A stretch of 64,000 nucleotides of DNA from Prorocentrum cordatum (taxonomy: Eukaryota; Sar; Dinophyceae; Prorocentrales; Prorocentraceae). Made by a program: the position numbers and the translations under genes. Below are positions 1-9,714 of this stretch, piece after piece. The stretch spans positions 353,501 through 417,500 of the forward strand of contig CAUYUJ010007269.1 of assembly GCA_963575745.1 (NCBI GenBank), given 5' to 3'. How positions within the stretch are numbered: position 1 is the stretch's first letter; each line of letters begins with the position of its first letter. The notes under the pieces were generated by a model. The model did not search any database, was not told where the DNA came from, and saw only the letters and a list, made by a program, of their open reading frames with translations.

Positions 1-665
1 GGAGTGGCCATCCCACCGATAGGAGTGCCAGCAGCAGGTGGTTCAGTGAGTCCATCAGCGGGGGCAGCGCGATCATGCCAAGGGTCCCGGCCAGGGCGTT
101 GCCACGGGTCAGAAGGAGCATGTTGATGTCCAGCTTGCAAGTTGCCAGCGGGCGCCTGCTCCACTTGCATGGCCTGGCGCTCCTGCGAGGGGAAGGTGGC
201 CGCCGCCTCGAAGGCAGCCGCGAGCTCATCCTGGGCAGCACGATCGAGTCCTCCAGGTCCGTGGCGCGCACGATCACTGGCCGGCGATCCCGAGGCATCC
301 GCCTCGCCGTCGGAGCGCGGGTGGCCCCGCCGAGCCCGACGTCGCGCAGGGGCACGCTCGTTCGTGCTGCGGGAGGCCGACCGCAGGTCCTCGGCTGGAG
401 GCTGCTCCTTGCCCTTGTCGCCGCGCCTCCGCCCGTCAGCAGCACCAGGACCGCGATGGCCGCCACCAGCACGACCCGCCCTGCGCCGCTCCTCCTCGGC
501 CGCCATGCACTGCTGTGGAGAGCCCTCGCGGCGCGGGCACAAAACTGTGGGTCCTCGCGGACCGGACTTTGGCGGCAGCTCGCCCTGGGTGTGGCTGCAA
601 GGGAATCCCCACTCCTGGCCGCGGCACAGCGGTATCCATCTGGACGCCGCTGCGCACCAGGACAT
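1..665 (-). pseudogene. SL-tagged retrogene, 3' part beyond window; probably decayed
   Basis: The DNA begins directly after a spliced-leader copy, so it derives from a trans-spliced mRNA. An ATG abuts the leader at 665-663 and its frame stays open to the left edge (221 codons). A second Met at 506-504 (MAAEEERR) is a more ordinary start, because it would leave about 160 nt of 5' leader. Coding character changes frame: a hydrophobic stretch (VVLVAAIAVLVLL, about 431-484) and a hydrophobic, GC3-rich stretch (LDINMLLLTRGNALAG onwards, about 2-145) lie in another frame, while about 150-235 (AAFEAAATFPSQERQ) reads best in the ATG frame. I infer a membrane protein gene with small indels. I do not recognise the family. 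The alternative is an intact but disordered protein in the ATG frame. Confidence 0.55.
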
Positions 666-687
666 CTTGAGCCAAAATGGCTACGGA
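666..687 (-). other. Genomic copy of the dinoflagellate spliced leader (DinoSL relic)
   Basis: On the minus strand this 22-mer reads T, then CCGTAGCCATTTTGGCTC, then AAG. It is identical over its full length to the DinoSL consensus (first base D = A/G/T). DinoSL is added to the 5' end of nuclear mRNAs by trans-splicing and is not normally found next to a coding sequence in the genome, so the copy marks an integrated cDNA. It sits exactly at the edge of a (TCC)n tract, and its first base merges with the tract. A chance 22-nt match in 64 kb is negligible. No Sm-binding site or downstream SL RNA intron is visible, so this is not an SL RNA gene. Confidence 0.93.
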
Positions 688-830
688 GGAGGAGGAGGAG
701 GAGGAGGAGGAGGAGGAGGAGGAGGAGGAGCGAGGAGGAAGCAGGAAACAGGAAGAGGAGGAGGAGGAGGAGGAGGAGGAGGAGGAGGAGGAGGAGGAGG
801 AGGAGGAGGAGGAGGAGGGGTAGGAGGAGG
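685..830. repeat. (GGA)n microsatellite, two blocks
   Basis: Nearly pure GGA runs at 685-739 and 751-830 are separated by a short AG-rich interruption. The homopurine strand is the plus strand. The left edge abuts the spliced-leader relic. Confidence 0.95.
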
Positions 831-1247
831 CGTGCGGAGGAGTCCGAGGGCGCTGGGAGGATCTTACGGGGGAGCGGGGGAGGAGCGCGGACAAGCCACG
901 TCCGCTCGCACCACATCTGGCATCAGCTTCCCCGTCCCGCCCCTTCGCGTTGCGCTCCGATCTGCTCCTGCATCCGCGGGCACGTGCGATGGCCGAGCTG
1001 GAACTCCAGGAGAGGCCCCATCGTGTCGTGCGCAGTCGGAGAAGAGGGGTGAGACCGAGGGCGGATGATCCCGAAGGAGCACAGAGAAGCGGGGGCGAGC
1101 GGAGAGGAGTGCGCAGGAAGGGGGAGGCGTGCGGCGTGCTCGTGGTGGTGCTCCCACTCCTGCTCGCGGCTGGCAGACCGCCCATGCTGCCCCCTGAGAT
1201 CCAGGCGTCGCAGTTGTTCGGGACCCCAAAGGCGTATGATGACGGAT

Positions 1248-1550
1248 CGCGTGGTGACCTCGGAATCCCCAACGGCCGCACTCCGCGGTCTGTCACCGCA
1301 CGGTCTTGGGACCCTGGAGGCCGCAATCGCCAGAGGCGTCCCCGGAGAACGACCCGAGTCCCAAAACTAGGGAGCCCACAAAGGACGTACGCGCCCAGCT
1401 ATGTACATGAACGCGACCCCTTGGCCCGCGAGACCTGTCGCGCGATACGAACATTCGCTCAATGCGAACTCTCGAAGCCAGCGTGGATTCATGTACATGT
1501 ACGTCCTTCTTTCGCTCCCGAAAAACCGTGCGGTAACCCCGAATCCCCGC
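1248..1550. repeat. Dispersed repeat C, copy 1 (interrupted)
   Basis: The segment 1248-1367 aligns with 31616-31735, including the shared words CACCGCACGGTCTTGG and GGAGAACGACCCGAG. It resumes at 1521-1550 with ACCGTGCGGT, matching 31729-31755. The intervening 153 bp are a separate insertion. The open frames here show the same peptide words as the 31-kb copy only because the DNA is repeated. No protein family is recognised. Confidence 0.7.
1368..1520. mobile_element. 153-bp MITE-like insertion in repeat C
   Basis: The ends are inverted repeats. The left end has GGGAGC followed by AAAGGACGTAC, and the reverse complement of the right end has GGGAGC followed by GAAGGACGTAC. A second inverted pair, ATGTACATGAA and TTCATGTACAT, lies just inside. 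AAAAC is present on both sides, while the paralogous locus at 31729-31734 has a single AAAACC and no insert. That is the pattern of an insertion with a 5-bp target duplication. There is no coding capacity. Confidence 0.7.
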
Positions 1551-1711
1551 AGTGGCCCCAGACTCGGGCAGGACCAGAGACAGTCCATGGGGCAGAACCT
1601 CGGGCGGCTGCAACGATACGAACTGAACCGCAAAACGTATCGGCGCCGCCCTGGGAGCGGCTCTGGTCATGATTTCTGGCGATGTGTTGGCTTTCTCGCT
1701 GCGTCGGGTCT

Positions 1712-3150
1712 CGGGGCCGCTGCTTCTAATGTTGGCGGTGGCGCTGCTGCTCCTCCTCCTCCCAGACCGTCCGCGGCGACGGCACAGCAAAACACACACA
1801 CGACCGAGCCGACATCGGCATCTCCGGGCCGCTGCTTCTAATGTTGGCGGTGGCGCTGCTGCTCCTCCTCCTCCAAGACCGTCCGCGGCGACGGCACAGC
1901 AAAACACACACACGACCGAGCCGACATCGACATCTCCGGGCCGCTGCTTCTAATGTTGGCGGTGGCGCTGCTGCTCCTCCTCCTCCAAGACCGTCCGCGG
2001 CGACGGCACAGCAAAACACACACACACACACGACCGAACCGACATCGACATCTCCGGGCCGCTGCTTCTAATGTTGGCGGTGGCGCTGCTGCTCCTCCTC
2101 CTCCAAGACCGTCCGCGGCGACGGCACAGCAAAACACACACACGACCGAGCCGACATCGGCATCTGGGCCGCTGCTTCTAATGTTGGCGGTGGCGCTGCT
2201 GTCCTCCTCCCGCAAGACGTCCACCGGGCCACGGCACAGCAAAAACCCACACGACCGAGCCGACATCGACATCTCGGGCGCTGCTTCTAATGTTGGCGGT
2301 GGCGCTGCTGCTGCTCCTCCTCCAAGAACCGTCCGCGGCGACGGCACAGCAAAACACACACACGACCGAGCCGACATCGACATCTCCGGGCCGCTGCTTC
2401 TAATGTTGGCGGTGGCGCTGCTGCTCCTCCTCCTCCAAGACCGTCCGCGGCGACGGCACAGCAAAACACACACGACCGAGCCGACATCGACATCTCCGGG
2501 CCGCTGCTTCTAATGTGGCGGTGCGAGCTCGCTGCTCCTCCTCCTCCAAGACGTCCGCGGCGACGCAACAGCAAAACACACACGACGACCCGACTCGACA
2601 TCTTCCGGGCGCTGCTTCTAATGTTGGCGGTGGCGCTGCGATTCCTCCTCTCCAAAACCGTCCGCGGCGACGGCACAGCAAAACACACACGACCGAGCCG
2701 ACATCAGACATCTCCGGGCCGTGCTTCTAAGTTGCGGGTGGCGCTGCTGCTCCTCCTCCTCCAAGACCGTCCGCGGCGACGGCACAGCAAAACACACACG
2801 ACCGAGCCGACATCGACATCTCCGGGCCGCTGCTTCTAATGTTGGCGGTGGCGCTGCTGCTCCTCCTCCTCCAAGACCGTCCGCGGCGACGGCACAGCAA
2901 AACACACACACGACCGAGCCGACATCGACATCTCCGGGCCGCTGCTTCTAATGTTGGCGGTGGCGCTGCTGCTCCTCCTCCTCCAAGACCGTCCGCGGCG
3001 ACGGCACAGCAAAACACACACGACCGAGCCGACATCGACATCTCCGGGCCGCTGCTTCTAATGTTGGCGGTGGCGCTGCTGCTCCTCCTCCTCCCAGACC
3101 GTCCACGGCGACGGCACAGCAAACACACACGACCGAGCCGACATCGAAAC
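1712..3150. repeat. Minisatellite, about 13 copies of a 108-118 bp unit
   Basis: The anchor GTTGGCGGTGGCGCTGCTG recurs at 1731, 1843, 1955, 2073, 2183, 2292, 2405, 2515, 2623, 2731, 2841, 2953 and 3063. Each unit carries a short (CTC)n run, the core GACCGTCCGCGGCGACGG and an (AC)n run whose length varies between copies. Copies 5-10 (about 2180-2830) carry more point changes and indels than the outer copies. Unit lengths are mostly not multiples of three, so the open frames across it are not evidence of a protein. Confidence 0.93.
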
Positions 3151-3371
3151 CGAAGCCGACCGAAGCCGACCGACGCCGACAGGCCGTAAGCAGCCAAGAA
3201 GGGCGCAGCAGCGCGACAGCAACACGGCAGCCGACAGAACCCGAGCTGACCGAGACCGTCGGCGACGCAGCCGGCCCGACCGAACCGGAGGCACACCTCC
3301 GAGTGTTGCTAGAAGTGCCCCTGGCCCAAGGCGCCCCCAGGATTCCCAAGGAGGCCCCCACGGCCTCCAAA

Positions 3372-3454
3372 GGAGGAGGAGGAGGAGGAGGAGGAGGAGG
3401 AAGAGGAGGAGGACGAGGAGGTGGAGGAGGAGGAGGAGGAGGAGGAGGAGGGGT
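3372..3454. repeat. (GGA)n microsatellite
   Basis: An imperfect GGA run with a few AGA and CGA units. The sequence after it to about 3960 shows no repeat and no convincing gene. Confidence 0.9.
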
Positions 3455-3970
3455 CTAGGGCTCCGAACTTGATTTGTCGCAATGTTGCATGTTTTGCGCG
3501 CCGTCGGATCTTGGGGTCTCCGCCTCCGGAGCACCCCTCACGAGGCTCAGGGGGGGCCCCAGGGCCCCAAGATGGAGCGAGAAGCTGGAGGGGCACCTTG
3601 GGCCATGGGGGCACCATTGGCTGCCCTCGACTGTACAGTCGGGGCGTTATCCTAAGGAACCCTAGATAAGGAACGAGGACCCTTTTTCCCATATAGTAAA
3701 CTCCGATTTTCCATGGAAAACCTCAAGAAAACCCACGGAGCACTGTAAAGCAACTAAGGAACACGGAGCCCCTCCCCAACGAAAAGCGTTCCTTCTTCAG
3801 GGCCCCGACTGTACCCTCCCTCCCGCAGTGCGCCCGTGGAGGTGGGCTTGGCAGTCTGTGGCGGCGCGCACCGGCGGGCGGGGGGAGGGGGGACGGCGTG
3901 GAGGGAAGCTGCTTCTCGGAGGGCGCCGGCCTTGCTGCATCTACAGATAGGGCCCGCGCCTTCCCAGAAG

Positions 3971-4260
3971 CAGGAGGAGGAGGAGGAGGAGGAGGAGGAG
4001 GAGGAGGAGGAGGACTCCCCCTCGCCCCCCGCTGCGCGTGGCAAGCAGCTGCGGGCCAGGGTGTGGAGAGGGACCGAGAGGAGGGAAGGGGCTATGGGAG
4101 GAGCGGAGGGGGGGCAAGGGCAGCAGCCTGGAATACGAGGAAGGGGGAGAGAGCAAGAGAGAGAGAGAGAGGAAATGGGAGAAAGACAGCACTCCTCATT
4201 CGCCTGCTCCTCCTCCTCCTCCTTCTCATTCGCCTGCTCCTCCTCCTCCTCCTCCTTCTC
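3971..4260. repeat. (GGA)n tract and nearby purine/pyrimidine-biased DNA
   Basis: A GGA run at 3971-4013 is followed by GA-rich DNA. At 4198-4260 a duplicated CATTCGCCTGCTCC plus (TCC)n block occurs twice in tandem. No gene is supported. Confidence 0.8.
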
Positions 4261-4677
4261 TCCCTCTTCCTTCGAGGGGTGGCAGATGGAGGGAGGGGAG
4301 AGAGGAAAGAGAAGACGGGGACGAGGACACAGGGTATAGAGGACGGATTAAGAGGAGAAGGAGGGCATCGGGCGAGGGCTCTTCAGATCGGGAAGGGAGA
4401 ATGCAGAAAAGAAGGACAAGAACCGCATGGAGGTGGATGGGGAGGGTGACAGCGGGTCCCCTCAGGCAGGGTGAAAGATGGAGAAGCATGGGGACGAGAG
4501 GACGCGAGGCAAGGCTCTACTGCGCAGTGCCAGCATGCGACATGCGCCAGCAGACCGGCTTGCTCGCCAGCCAGAATGAGATGCGAACACCGAGCATCAG
4601 GGCCTCGTGCCGAACGCCCGTGCGTCTAGAGCGAGTGAGGAGGTGAGATGGAGAAATCTGAACGGCCCTCTGCCGCC

Positions 4678-4778
4678 TGCTCCTCCTCCTCCTCCTCCAC
4701 CACCCCCTCCTTCTCCTCCTACTCCTCCTCCACCTCCTCATCCTCCTCCTCCTCCTCCTCCTCCTCCTCCTCCTCCTA
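4678..4778. repeat. (TCC)n microsatellite
   Basis: TCC repeats with some CCA and CCC interruptions. The pyrimidine strand is the plus strand. Confidence 0.9.
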
Positions 4779-5202
4779 ATGACAGGGGTGGGTGGGGTTG
4801 GGGCTATGTGAGGAATTCACGTGTAAGGAACCGCCAATCCTGGCCCTTTCCCCCCTCCCCCCTTGCCTTAGCCGCTCTTCCCACGGCCTTATGGCGCAGG
4901 GATCCTCACCCTTCCCCTCGCCCACCTCCCGAACTACACCCAGTGGTATACAGCACTCGCGCGCTCGCGGTGCCTGCCGTGCTCGCCCCAGGTCGAGACG
5001 CCCCTCGCGCGCTCCAAGACTTGCCTGAACTGCACGATCCCTGACGATTCCTGCCTTCGTCGACGCGACGCTTGCTGTTCCTATTGTCTGCGGCAGTGGC
5101 ACCGCTGTTTGGAACATCGCGCCAGTCCCTAGAAGTACCGACCGTTCCCCCCATCCGCACCCGCACGGTTTCCCCCGGGGCCGTAGGCGACCCGAGGACG
5201 AG

Positions 5203-5438
5203 ATGGAGGAGGAGGAGGAGGAGGAGGAGCAGGAGGAGGAGGAGGGAGGAGGAGGAGGAGGAGGAGGAGGGAAGAGGAGGAGGAGGAGGAGGGAGGGGAG
5301 GGAGAGGAGGAGGAGAGGAGGAGGAGGAGGAGGGGGCGGAGGAGGAGGAGGAGGAGGAGGAGGGGAGGGAGAGGAGGAGGAGGAGGAGGAGAAGGAGGAG
5401 GAGGAGGAGGAGGAGGGGGAGGAGATGGAGGGAGGGCG
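5203..5438. repeat. Long imperfect (GGA)n tract, about 235 bp
   Basis: GGA with scattered AGA and GGGA interruptions and no pyrimidine except isolated C. Long open frames on both strands here come only from the absence of stop codons in the repeat. Confidence 0.92.
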
Positions 5439-5638
5439 GGTCGCCTAAGCCCTTCGGAGAAACCCTCCATCCGCCCCCCCCCGCGTCAATTGTTGGCCAC
5501 GGGCCTCGCCGAGAAAGGGAGCGCGAGTGGCCCGCCACACAGAAGCGTCCACCGTTGCTCGGCCCCCGTCGCTTCTCCATGACCATAGGGGGGGAGGAGG
5601 CGCGCTGCGCAGTCGGCCACCACCCGCCCGTATCTCGG

Positions 5639-5980
5639 GGGAACACAAGCCTACCTCGCTTTTGACCACCCTCGCTTCCAAGAGATACCAAACAGTGCCA
5701 AACTGCGTGGAAGCCTGGACTCCAGGAGATTCCAGGAGGCGCGTGGTATGGCTTGGTTTTGCCTGGAAGCGAAAGCGGGGGAGGTAATTCACGCTCTGAG
5801 TATCGGCGTTCATTCCTCAGAGCGTGAATTACCTACCCCGCTTTCGCTTCCAGGAAAAGCCAGGCCACACCACGCACCTCCTCGTCAAGCGGCCTGACCA
5901 GTACAGGCCGTAGTTTGGCATCGCTTGGTATCTCTTGGACGCGAGGGTGGTCAAAAGCGAGGTAGGCTTGTTTTCTCCCT
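5639..5980. mobile_element. Foldback element: 342-bp palindrome with 162/165-bp arms
   Basis: Arms 5639-5800 and 5816-5980 are reverse complements with scattered mismatches. Landmarks include ACAAGCCTACCTCGCTTTTG at the outer ends and TAATTCACGCTCTGAG at the inner ends, around a 15-nt spacer. There is no ORF of note. It could be a non-autonomous inverted-repeat element or a single inverted duplication. No second copy is present in this window. Confidence 0.8.
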
Positions 5981-6105
5981 AATTCCGCAACCAGCGGTGC
6001 CAGCGAGACGTCATGAGACGTTCGCCTTCGTGTGCGAGCGATGCGGTCGGCTAACCCGCTACTCTTCCTCCTCAATCCGTGCTGACCTCGCTCTTGCCCG
6101 TAATG

Positions 6106-6315
6106 GGCACCGGAAACGGCAGGGCCGCTGTTTCACCGTATCCGAAAAAGTGTCTCTCGAACACGGAAACGGCAAGACAACAACGGCCAACAACTGTAAA
6201 AACAACGGCCCTGGGATTGGAATCGGAGCTGGAACCAGAAAAAACACGGCGACGGAACCGGCAAACAACGGCAAAACGGAACTGGTGAAAGAACGGCCCT
6301 GCCGTTTCCAGGGCC
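6106..6315. mobile_element. Inverted-repeat element, about 210 bp, with 37-bp terminal inverted repeats
   Basis: Left arm 6106-6142 and right arm 6279-6315 match as inverted repeats, with GGAAACGGCAGGGCCG and TTTCACC in each. The interior is A-rich (AACAACGGC-type words) and encodes nothing recognisable. Confidence 0.65.
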
Positions 6316-6722
6316 TGGTGGGCCCTTGCCTCTCTTCCTCCCCCTCCCTGACCTCTTCCTTGCCTCCTCCCCTCCGAATTCTCGCACTCGATCGTTCCTC
6401 CTCCTGCTTCTGCTCCTCCTCGCACTGATCGGTCTACGGGGGCCACTACAGCACCTATGACGCACATTTGTGCACGCACCGAGTCACCTGGACCCCACAC
6501 TCTCACCGCGCGTGCTCTTTCGCGCTTTCTCGCGCTGGGCGAGCGGGGAGGAGAAGGGATGAGCCAGGACGTGGGAGGAGGACGCGGCGGGAAGAGGGCG
6601 CAATGAGGAGGACGAGCAGGCGCAGGAACACGACGAGGACAAAAGGCGGAGGGAGCGAGGCAAGGTCGGCGGTGAGCGGCAGGACGGGAGGGAGGGACGA
6701 GGGAAGAGAGAGAGAGGGACGA

Positions 6723-6918
6723 TCGGGCCAGGCGAAAGGGGGGGATAGCAAAGGGGGGGGTTGAGAATCAGCTCGCGCAGCTGGTTTTCCCGGCGCCTCC
6801 CGGCGCCGCGAGGCGGCCATGTATCGAGGAATGGGCCCGGCGGCGGGGCCGAAACCAGCTGCGTGCAGCAGATTTCGTAACCTCCCCTTCCCCTATCCCC
6901 CCCTTTCGTCTGGCCCGA
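6723..6918. mobile_element. Foldback repeat family E, copy 1
   Basis: This is the same element as at 53812-54002. They share GATAGCAAAGG, TTGAGAATCAGCTC, ATGTATCGAGGAATGGGCCC and CCGAAACCAGCTGC. The ends form inverted repeats of about 38 bp (TCGGGCCAG, then CGAAAGGGGGGGATAG). A second, nearly perfect palindrome, GGCGCCTCCCGGCGCC, lies in the centre. There is no coding capacity. Confidence 0.78.
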
Positions 6919-7126
6919 CCCTTGGGCCCCGATCAGCCCACGTCAAGGGGCGAGCATCTCATACGGGCGCAGCACCTCGCTGGACGCGCGGCCTTCGGCT
7001 AGGGCCTGCCAGGCGAGGCGACAAATCCTGCATCGCGCGGCGTCGGGACGCCACCGACATATCCTCACCCCCCCTGCCTGGCACTGCCAGTGGCCCATGG
7101 CCGCGGGGTGCAGCCGAGAGCGCCCC

Positions 7127-7205
7127 GGCGGGGAGCGGGGCCTCTCGGCTGCACTCTCTCTCCGGCGGGGAGCGGGGCCTCCCTCTCCGGCGGGGAGCGG
7201 GGCCC
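7127..7205. repeat. Short tandem repeat GGCGGGGAGCGGGGCC, three copies
   Basis: The 16-mer occurs three times, with CTCTCTCCGG-type spacers between copies. The surrounding 6920-7800 is GC-rich with no supported gene. Confidence 0.7.
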
Positions 7206-7811
7206 CCACGCCTTGGCCTAAGTCGGGCGCGTCCCCCTGCAGGGGGCTTTTGGACGAAAACTTCGAAAAGTAGTCAAAAACACTACCCCCAAAGAATCCA
7301 AAGATGCTCAAAACATCGTCCCCCGCCTGTTTTTCGACTGTGTCTGAGTGCTCCTCCTGCAGAGGGACAGGCCCGACCTCCCGCTTGGCGGGGCCGGGGC
7401 GCGTCCACAGCCAAGGCCCTCGGGGATCGGTCCCTGGGAGGCCTCGGCAGGCGGCGGAGATGATATACAGCCGGACCCAGGGCAGAAGAGAAGACCCCGC
7501 GAGCACGCGGGACCCGCCGCCGGCCAGACCGAGGAGCACTCGAGGGTGCCCACCCCCGGGATGCACAAGAGCATGCGACAGGCACGAGGAACATGAACGA
7601 GAGGCACCCTCCCCGAACCGGTCCTTTGCGCGGCGCCCGCGTTGAACGCGCAGTTTTGGCGGCGCCGACCGTGTGGGCAGGGTGTCCCGCTGCAGGGGTC
7701 GTTCGGCCGTCCGCGCCAGGGCGCCCAACGCCGCAAAAGAAAATGCGCTGGCACACAAACTCTGCCATTTTTTCGTCACCCCTGCCTCGATCTTATACCT
7801 CGGTCCGACCG

Positions 7812-8147
7812 CACAAGTGGCACCCCGCAAGTGTGGATAAGAGTGAAGGATAGGGGCCGCCGAGGCTCTGAAGAAGCCCGCCACAGGCAGCGAGGCCGCA
7901 GCGAGCGCCGATCGCTTCGTCGAAACAAGGGGGCGCGGGCGGGTCGCCGGGTGGTTCGCAAGTTGGTTCGCGGGGTGGGTCGCGGGGTGGGTCGCGGGGT
8001 GGGTCGCGGGGTGGGTCGCGGGGGGGGCGACTACAAAAACAACGCCAACCACAACAACAATGCAGAATCTGGGCAACGGAAGCCCACTTCTGGCACGCAC
8101 CCAGGGATGGTGAAAGACCGCTCGGCTCTATCACTCCGATATTGAGC
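7812..8147. repeat. Dispersed repeat G, copy 1, with 12-bp minisatellite
   Basis: It begins with GTGGCACCCCGCA and GGATAAGAGTGA, continues with AGAAGCCCGCC, and carries a minisatellite of TCGCGGGGTGGG units (about 7970-8029) and a short AAC-rich run (8033-8062). The same order occurs at 37327-38160, where the minisatellite is much longer. The end (GACCG.TCGGC...TCACTC, 8115-8147) is matched at about 41590-41625, beyond the large palindrome. Confidence 0.7.
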
Positions 8148-8224
8148 CCCCTCCGGGCCCGAGAGTATCCACATCCATCGCCTGCCGAAGTCCCAGAATA
8201 TCGATCCTCGGCTGTGTGTCTGGG

Positions 8225-8365
8225 GGGGGGAAGTGAGAAGGAGCAGGGCTTCTCAAAGGCGGCGGGGCTCCTCAGAAGCCCTCGCGCCTTCTGAGAAGTC
8301 TTCTGTGTCTGCGGGGAAGGCTTAGAGAACTTTTCAGAAGAGCCTTCTGGGAAGGCCCGCCCCCC
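8225..8365. repeat. Dispersed repeat H, copy 1
   Basis: The segment is the reverse complement of about 54333-54490. Shared words include GGCGGCGGGGCT, GAGCCCTCGCGCC-like DNA and TTCTGAGAAG. The motif TTCTGAGAAG is itself palindromic and recurs. There is no ORF of interest. Confidence 0.65.
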
Positions 8366-8399
8366 CCTCTCCCTTCCTCCCCAGGCTCGCCGCCGAGAT

Positions 8400-9555
8400 C
8401 CTCCAGGCGGTGGTCATGGATAGATCCCCTCTCTTGGACATGCTTGCCCCAGTGGTTCGAGGCCCGAGGATCGAAGCTTGAGGCGTCTCTGGCCAGCTTC
8501 TGGGCCTCCAGGGGCCTGCTGGGGATCTCCAGAGGCTCCAGGGAGCCAACGCAGGCAAGGACTTTCGAGGAGCCCAAGGAATAATCAAATGAAGAACGAA
8601 TGAGCCCGGCACCCCTTCAGAACCAACAGTGCTCCTCATCGCAACCATTTGACAGCAAAATGGGGATCTCGTGAACATCCAGAGGGCGACTCGCAGAGGT
8701 TGCGGGCGAGCAACGCAAAACAGAGAGAGAGGTCGAATTACACAAGGGAAGCGTGCGAGAAAAGCTGTTGAAGATCGCTGAGGATGACGTAGTATGGAGG
8801 TTACAGGGGTGAATCTATGAAGGAGTGGCAGGAGAGGCGCAAAGACATGAGGGAAATAGGGGGCAAGGAGGTATAATTCGGAGGTAAGGGCATGTAGGAG
8901 GGAGGGTGAAACGAATGTTCCGAACTGCAAGCTCGCGAGAACGCCTCAAACGGAGGAGGCCAACCCAGTGCCACCAGGTCAAGAAAAGGAAGACGAGTAA
9001 GATATGCTACCATGCCGAGGGGATCGAGAAGGGTAGAGTCGCCCAGGAGCTACGCACTGTGGCCGCCCAGGTCATTCGCACTATTCCAGCGCCAAGGTGA
9101 CTTCTACACCTCTCCCCCGCAACCCAACGAATGCTGAAATCACAAAGAACTTGCATGCACCATCAAGACCAAACGGTGTGGGCGACATGCTCGATTACCC
9201 CTGGCTCCAACGCGGTGACTGACAAACTTGGCATGCAGCCTGGCACTCAGATGCGTGAACATACTCGCTCAGTTTGCAATCATGGTTGGCGTCCTTGACA
9301 AGGTCGGCGTTTCACATTGACTGCAGGGTGCCTGGGGACTTTCTCCGTAGCAATCCGTTGGTTGCCATCCCTCGGATCGTGCCCGTATCATACAGCACCG
9401 CTACCTGTTCCAACATAACTCTGCGGACCAATCGTACGACAAACAAAACCTGCGCGCCTGAACCAGGGTTTGCTTATCATGCGTCTTTGCCCGCAGATCG
9501 CATCAATACTGCACCCGCGGGCTGAAGAAGCACCCAGGGGCGGACCCGATCCATC
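8400..9555. other. Unannotated stretch, no gene seen
   Basis: No repeat array, RNA gene or convincing reading frame is visible. Base composition is more even than in the flanks. It may be ordinary intergenic DNA. Confidence 0.5.
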
Positions 9556-9559
9556 TGCA

Positions 9560-9632
9560 ACACCTCCTCCTCCTCCTCCCCCTCCCCCTCCTCCTCCTCC
9601 TCCTCCTCCTCCTCCTCCTCCTCCTCCTCCTC
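9560..9632. repeat. (TCC)n microsatellite
   Basis: A nearly pure TCC run, pyrimidine-rich on the plus strand, with a few CCC interruptions at the start. Confidence 0.92.
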
Positions 9633-9714
9633 CTTGTTCAACACAGACGGTTCAAAATTTTGGGCTCGCGGTCGGCCTGCTGTGCTCCCGGGGAACCAGC
9701 GCATTGAGTGCCCC

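Noticed and set aside
75-1672. Plus-strand frames of 240-325 codons near the left edge
   Set aside because: They are antisense to the SL-tagged retrogene, cross GGA tracts and run through dispersed repeat C.
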